DNA of 43,561 nt. It comes from an uncultured Oscillospiraceae bacterium. Its GTDB lineage: Bacteria; Bacillota; Clostridia; Oscillospirales; Ruminococcaceae. This document shows, one piece after another, positions 42,625 through 43,561 of this stretch. Position 1 is the stretch's first letter; each line of letters begins with the position of its first letter. The stretch spans positions 1 through 43,561 of the forward strand of contig USBI01000009.1 of the NCBI GenBank assembly GCA_900552945.1, in the 5' to 3' direction. The position numbers and the translations under genes were made by a program. The notes beneath the pieces are model-generated. The model saw nothing but the letters and a program-made list of their open reading frames with translations. It was not told where the DNA came from and searched no databases.

Positions 42625-43522
42625 ATGAGCAACATTAAAATCACCAAAACCACCTGCCCGAAACAGAAACCGCAGGATGAATCCAAGCTGGGCTTTGGCC
42701 ACATTTTCACCGACCATATGTTCATGATGGACTGGGACAAAGAACATGGCTGGCATGACGCGCAGATCCTTCCGTACGGGCCGATCGCGCTTGATCCTTC
42801 CTGCTCGGTGCTGCATTATTCGCAGACCATTTTTGAAGGCTTAAAAGCTTACCGCACCGCAGACGGCGACATTCAGCTGTTCCGCCCGCAGGAAAACTTC
42901 AAACGTCTCAACAATTCCAACGAGCGTATGTGCATCCCGAAAGTGGACGAAGACTTTATGCTGGAAGCGCTCAAGACCCTGATCGAGATCGACAAGGATT
43001 GGGTCCCGCATTCGGAAGGCGCTGCGCTGTACATCCGTCCGTTCATCTTCGCGACCGAGCCGTTTTTGGGCGTTCATCCGTCCTCGAGCTATAAGCTCCT
43101 CATTATCCTTTCCCCGTCGGGCGCGTACTATGCAACCGGCTTAAATCCGGTCGCCATCTACGTGGAACGTAACTATGTCCGTGCGGTTCGCGGCGGTACC
43201 GGTGAGGTCAAGACCGGTGCGAACTACGCGATTTCCCTCAAAGCGCAGGATGTTGCCGGCGCGGAAGGTTATTCTCAGGTGCTGTGGCTGGACGGCGTAG
43301 AGCAGAAATACATTGAAGAGGTCGGCGCCATGAACGTCTTCTTCGTTCTGGGCGATGAGATCGTTACCCCGAAACTGCACGGCTCTATCCTGCCGGGCAT
43401 TACCAGAAAATCCTGCGTGCAGGTGCTCAAAGACTGGGGCTACAAAGTCTCTGAACGGATGCTTTCCATTGACGAACTGGTCGAAGCGTATAAGGCCGGC
43501 AATCTGAAAGAAGCATTCGGCA
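42625..43522 (+). CDS. ilvE: Branched-chain amino acid aminotransferase, 5' part
   Basis: About 299 residues of a fold-type IV pyridoxal-phosphate aminotransferase interconverting Leu, Ile and Val with their 2-oxo acids. It begins MSNIKITKTTCPKQKPQ; FEGLKAYRT, then YIRPFIFATEPFLGVHPS, mark the BCAT II branch, and the cofactor lysine is in GGTGEVKTGANYA. The real reading ends at LKEAFG followed by adapter bases, where the family continues TGTAA. AAGGAAGTG precedes ATG. The C terminus is lost to the contig end, not to a mutation. Confidence 0.97.
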
Positions 43523-43561
43523 CTGTCTCTTATACACATCTGACGCTGCCGACGAATAGCC
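43523..43561 (+). other. Illumina Nextera adapter (not genomic)
   Basis: CTGTCTCTTATACACATCT is the transposase mosaic-end read-through, then GACGCTGCCGACGA, the rest of the Nextera read-1 adapter, and ATAGCC, which would be index bases. Read on the minus strand it encodes the well-known artefact peptide MCIRDS. Confidence 0.99.

Overview
The window is the replication-origin region of a low-to-mid GC Gram-positive anaerobe, most likely a gut-type Clostridia (Bacillota, probably Oscillospirales/Ruminococcaceae-like; this rank is inferred from gene content and order, not from a search). The evidence is the conserved block gyrB-remB-recF-yaaA-dnaN-dnaA on the minus strand, divergent from rpmH-rnpA-yidD-yidC-jag-mnmE-mnmG-rsmG-noc-soj-spo0J on the plus strand, together with pyruvate:ferredoxin oxidoreductase and glycogen phosphorylase.

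Layout. 1-6353: the gyrB fragment (cut by the left edge), remB, recF, the S4 protein, dnaN and dnaA, with a bipartite oriC. The dnaA-dnaN spacer carries an AT-rich block, a run of TAG/TAA trinucleotides read as DnaA-trios, and a GC patch, in the Bacillus order. The second half lies upstream of dnaA. 6354-17437: ribosomal protein L34, RNase P protein, membrane insertion (YidD, YidC, Jag/KhpB), tRNA wobble modification (MnmE, MnmG), RsmG, the segregation set Noc/Soj/Spo0J with two perfect parS sites (one inside mnmG, one between noc and soj), and serS. 17849-21193: an acyl-ACP thioesterase, guaB, and a small membrane-protein gene that looks split by an in-frame TAA. 21194-21730 is a gene-less stretch of unknown nature.

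21785-27154 (minus strand): a carbohydrate operon under a GntR/HutC regulator, with an FGGY kinase, an RpiB-like isomerase lacking two catalytic histidines, a two-subunit transketolase and a DHDPS-superfamily aldolase. A strong promoter with a GntR-type palindrome lies in front of it. 27614-32957: a small conserved-looking protein, a 1191-residue PFOR (nifJ) with extreme codon bias, and PduL; together PFOR and PduL would take pyruvate to acetyl-phosphate. 33263-37758: a CorC/HlyC-type CBS membrane protein, a TrmN6-like methyltransferase, RsmI, a MazF toxin without an adjacent antitoxin, and a putative lipoprotein. 37941-42293: an intracellular GH13 alpha-glucosidase/neopullulanase-type enzyme and glycogen phosphorylase, a glycogen/maltodextrin breakdown pair. 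42625-43522: the 5' part of a branched-chain aminotransferase gene.

The last 39 bases (43523-43561) are Illumina Nextera adapter, not genome. No tRNA, rRNA, CRISPR array, insertion sequence or prophage was seen. I found no clearly new multi-gene system. The most interesting items are the origin architecture, the parS placement, DnaA-box-like sites in the guaB promoter, the unusual pentose/tetrose-type operon, and the unexplained 21.2-21.7 kb segment.
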